A stretch of DNA of 7,224 nt from positions 1-7,224 of the forward strand of contig JAJXTT010000086.1 in NCBI GenBank assembly GCA_021783525.1, in the 5' to 3' direction. Of this stretch, positions 5,267 through 7,224 are shown piece after piece. Under the pieces are notes generated by a model. It did not search any database. It saw only the letters and a list, made by a program, of their open reading frames with translations, and was not told the DNA's origin. Numbering within the stretch: position 1 is the stretch's first letter; each line of letters begins with the position of its first letter. The stretch is from Pseudomonadota bacterium. GTDB taxonomy: Bacteria > Pseudomonadota > Gammaproteobacteria > Burkholderiales > Gallionellaceae. A program made the translations under genes and the position numbers.

Positions 5267-7224
5267 TTATGCGTAGACGACCTGTACGTTCTGCGCACCG
5301 CACATCGCGCGCAATCCGTCGAGCAATTCGTCCGGCAAAGTGACCTGCCACGGATCGCCGAGTCGCAGCGGGGCGCTGCCGATGAGATTGCGGTAATTGA
5401 TCTGTACCGGGCACTGGCCGCCGCGGTAGGGTTTGAGGATTTCCGCCAGTTGCGGGACTCGCACCTTGTCGTCGATGGAACAGAAGATATCCAGTCGCTT
5501 GGCGAACGCGGCACGGGCGGACGCAAAATCGAACAGTTCCTCGGCGGTCACTCGCATGTTGCCGGAATATTCGTCCAGACTGGCCTTGCCGCGCACGACC
5601 AGCAATTCGTCTTCGCGTATCCAGGGGCGGTTCGTTTCATAGATGTCGTTGAACACGGTCATCTCGAGCTGGGCGCTGCCGTCGTCCAACGTCACCACCG
5701 CCATCTTGCCGCGCCGCGTCTGCAGGATGCGCACGCCACCGACCATGCCCGCCAGCACCAACGGAACCGCATTGTTGCGACGCCCGCCGCCGTTGCCGCT
5801 CGGCGGCTGCACCATGGTCGGCGTGATGTCTGCCAGCTTGTGTTTCACGAAGTGCGACAACTCTGACGCAAATTCCTGATACGGATGCCCGCTCAGGTAA
5901 AACCCCAGCGCGGTCTTTTCCTGCGCCAATTGTTCGCGCATCTTCCAGCGCGGCACATCCGCCATTTGCACCGGCATGGCGTGCGCCTCGTCGTCGCCGA
6001 ACAGGCTGTTCTGGTTCGCTGCGCGCGCTTTCTGCTCCGCGCTGCCCATGGCCGCATCCAGCGAGGCAAGCAGCTGGTAGCGATGGTCGTTGATGCGGTC
6101 GAACGCGCCCGCCCTGATCAATGCCTCGATGGCGCGGCGGTTGACGATGCGCTTGTCCACGCGATGGCAGAAATCGAACAGGTCCTTGAACGGCCCCGCG
6201 GCACGCGCCGCGACGATGTTCTCGACCGCAGCCTCGCCGGCGCCCTTGACCGCACCCAATCCATAGGCAATCGTCTTTGCATCCACCGGCTGGAAACGGA
6301 AGCACGAAGAATTGATGTCCGGCGCCAGGATGGTCAGCCCTTGCTGCACGGTATCCTGGTAGAAGAAACTGACCTTGTCGGTGTTCACCATTTCCGAGGT
6401 CATGGTCGATGCCATGAACGCGGCCGGGTAATGGCATTTGAGATACGCGGTCTGGTACGCCACGAGGGAATACGCTGCGGCGTGCGATTTGTTGAAGCCG
6501 TATCCCGCGAACTTCTCCATCGTGTCGAAGATCTCGTTCGCCTTTTTCTCGTCGATGCCGTTCTTGGCGGCGCCCGCCACGAAAATGCCGCGCTGCTCGG
6601 CCATCTCCTCCGGCTTCTTCTTGCCCATCGCACGCCGCAGCATGTCCGCGCCGCCCAGGCTGTATCCCGCCACCACCTGTGCCGACTGCATCACCTGCTC
6701 CTGGTACACCATGATGCCGTAGGTATTGCCGACCACCTTCTCCAGCAGCGGATGCGGCAGGATCACCTGCTGGCGCCCGTGCTTGCAGTTGATGAAGTCG
6801 GGAATGAAATCCATCGGGCCCGGCCGGTACAGGGCGTTCAGGGCAATGAGGTCTTCCAGGCAATCCGGCTTCGCCTTCACCAGCGTGTCCTTCATGCCGC
6901 GCGATTCGAACTGGAAAACGGCGGTCGTGTTCGCCGTCTTGAAGATGCGGTCGTAGGTTTCCTTGTCGTCGAGGGGGATGGTGTCGATGTTGAAGGATTC
7001 AGGATACGGGATACGGGATACAGTAGAACCCGCGGCCCCCGGTGTATCGCTGCCTTCTCCCTGTATCCCGTATCCTGTATCCCGTATCCTCAGTCCATTG
7101 ATGTACCGCACCGCCCAATCAATAATGGTCAGCGTGCGCAAGCCCAGGAAGTCGAACTTCACCAGGCCGACGGCTTCCACGTCGTCCTTGTCGTACTGGC
7201 TTACCGTGCTCTCGCTGCCCTCGG
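5267..7224 (-). CDS. dnaE: DNA polymerase III alpha subunit, C-terminal part (5' end outside window)
   Basis: The last 651 codons of the replicative polymerase, entering from the right edge and ending at TAA (5267-5269). Residue numbers here count from the first full codon (7220-7222). Asp24 in VKFDFLGLRTLT corresponds to the third catalytic aspartate (E. coli Asp555); the PHP domain and the first two aspartates lie outside. The fingers region follows, with highly conserved segments such as FQFESRGMKD, YGIMVYQEQVMQSAQ, GGADMLRRAMGKKKPEEMA and KFAGYGFNKSHAAAYSLV. A beta-clamp-binding motif QNSLF lies at 404-408 (5999-6013). An OB-fold (about 487-560, with a TLDDGSAQLE core) and the C-terminal tau-binding region complete the protein. 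The tail length and end resemble the E. coli protein, so the gene looks functional. Oddity: residues 45-76 (about 32 residues, 6995-7090) are encoded by an inserted heptamer-repeat hairpin between YINGL and FNIDTIPLDD; E. coli has only a short unrelated linker there. The GTG at 7178-7180 is internal, not the start. Confidence 0.97.
   Translation of the reverse strand, partial: EGSESTVSQYDKDDVEAVGLVKFDFLGLRTLTIIDWAVRYINGLRIRDTGYGIQGEGSDTPGAAGSTVSRIPYPESFNIDTIPLDDKETYDRIFKTANTTAVFQFESRGMKDTLVKAKPDCLEDLIALNALYRPGPMDFIPDFINCKHGRQQVILPHPLLEKVVGNTYGIMVYQEQVMQSAQVVAGYSLGGADMLRRAMGKKKPEEMAEQRGIFVAGAAKNGIDEKKANEIFDTMEKFAGYGFNKSHAAAYSLVAYQTAYLKCHYPAAFMASTMTSEMVNTDKVSFFYQDTVQQGLTILAPDINSSCFRFQPVDAKTIAYGLGAVKGAGEAAVENIVAARAAGPFKDLFDFCHRVDKRIVNRRAIEALIRAGAFDRINDHRYQLLASLDAAMGSAEQKARAANQNSLFGDDEAHAMPVQMADVPRWKMREQLAQEKTALGFYLSGHPYQEFASELSHFVKHKLADITPTMVQPPSGNGGGRRNNAVPLVLAGMVGGVRILQTRRGKMAVVTLDDGSAQLEMTVFNDIYETNRPWIREDELLVVRGKASLDEYSGNMRVTAEELFDFASARAAFAKRLDIFCSIDDKVRVPQLAEILKPYRGGQCPVQINYRNLIGSAPLRLGDPWQVTLPDELLDGLRAMCGAQNVQVVYA
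6995..7090. repeat. Palindromic heptamer-repeat element inserted in frame in dnaE
   Basis: Two arrays of a seven-base unit face each other across a 36-37-base centre. The left array (6997-7023) reads ATTCAGG, ATACGGG, ATACGGG, ATACAG. The right array (7060-7087) reads CCTGTAT, CCCGTAT, CCTGTAT, CCCGTAT, followed by a decayed unit CCTCAGT. The arms can pair from 6995-7023 to 7061-7089: 29 positions with two mismatches and one G-T pair. The 96-base stretch is 32 whole codons and keeps the dnaE frame, encoding RIRDTGYGIQ at one end and VSRIPYPES at the other around a Gly/Ala-rich centre. No transposase is present. It looks like a small non-autonomous repeat such as a MITE- or REP-like sequence; its family is not identified. 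The exact insertion edges cannot be fixed without a related dnaE lacking it. Confidence 0.85.
6997..7023. repeat. Left heptamer array of the dnaE insertion
   Basis: Two perfect ATACGGG units (7004-7010, 7011-7017) are flanked by the variants ATTCAGG (6997-7003) and ATACAG (7018-7023). It is the reverse complement of most of the right array. Confidence 0.85.
7060..7094. repeat. Right heptamer array of the dnaE insertion
   Basis: Four units alternate CCTGTAT and CCCGTAT (7060-7087), and a fifth degenerate unit CCTCAGT follows (7088-7094). The alternation means the array is effectively two copies of a 14-base unit, as duplication of a unit pair would produce. Confidence 0.85.

Noticed and set aside
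4929..5414. A 161-codon minus-strand frame spanning the dnaE-regulator gap
   Set aside because: It overlaps both the end of dnaE and the start of the regulator out of frame, and its product has no recognisable features.
6995..7090. CRISPR array or frameshifted pseudogene as explanation of the dnaE repeats
   Set aside because: The units are 7 bases without spacers and are arranged as an inverted pair, unlike CRISPR. The dnaE frame is open through the whole element, so there is no break.
7178..7180. GTG as the start of a shorter polymerase protein
   Set aside because: Conserved DnaE sequence (including QYDKDDV) continues upstream to the window edge, so the gene is cut by the window and this codon is internal.

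Overview
The window fits a Gram-negative proteobacterium of fairly high GC content, most likely a betaproteobacterium. The DnaE sequence and the class of EAL domain (ending in AQGYGIA-PPM) point that way. This is inferred from protein style only; there is no rRNA or other marker. All genes read on the minus strand, so transcription runs right to left: dnaE, then a Crp/Fnr-type regulator, then a very large cyclic-di-GMP protein, then a small lipoprotein.

Right third (5267-7224): the C-terminal part of dnaE, the DNA polymerase III alpha subunit, cut by the window edge. The fingers, clamp-binding, OB and C-terminal parts are present and look intact. About 20 codons after the third catalytic aspartate, the gene carries a 96-bp in-frame insertion made of heptamer repeats (ATACGGG/ATACAGG and their complements). 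These form a long imperfect hairpin that adds about 32 residues. It is the most unusual structure in the window.

Middle (4354-5266): a 199-bp intergenic region with a 13-bp perfect palindrome, then a complete Crp/Fnr-family regulator whose cAMP-contact residues are not conserved. Only 48 bp further on, in the same direction, is a 1221-residue protein (640-4305) with four CBS domains, four PAS domains, GGDEF and EAL. The spacing suggests the two are co-transcribed. GGDEF has its active site and inhibitory I-site. EAL keeps nearly every catalytic residue, but the glutamate of the AEGVE motif is a lysine, so the protein may make c-di-GMP and not degrade it.

Left edge (1-639): a 185-bp gap with a plausible promoter, then the start of an LPP20-type lipoprotein gene that runs off the window. 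No RNA gene, insertion sequence with a transposase, CRISPR array or clear terminator was found.
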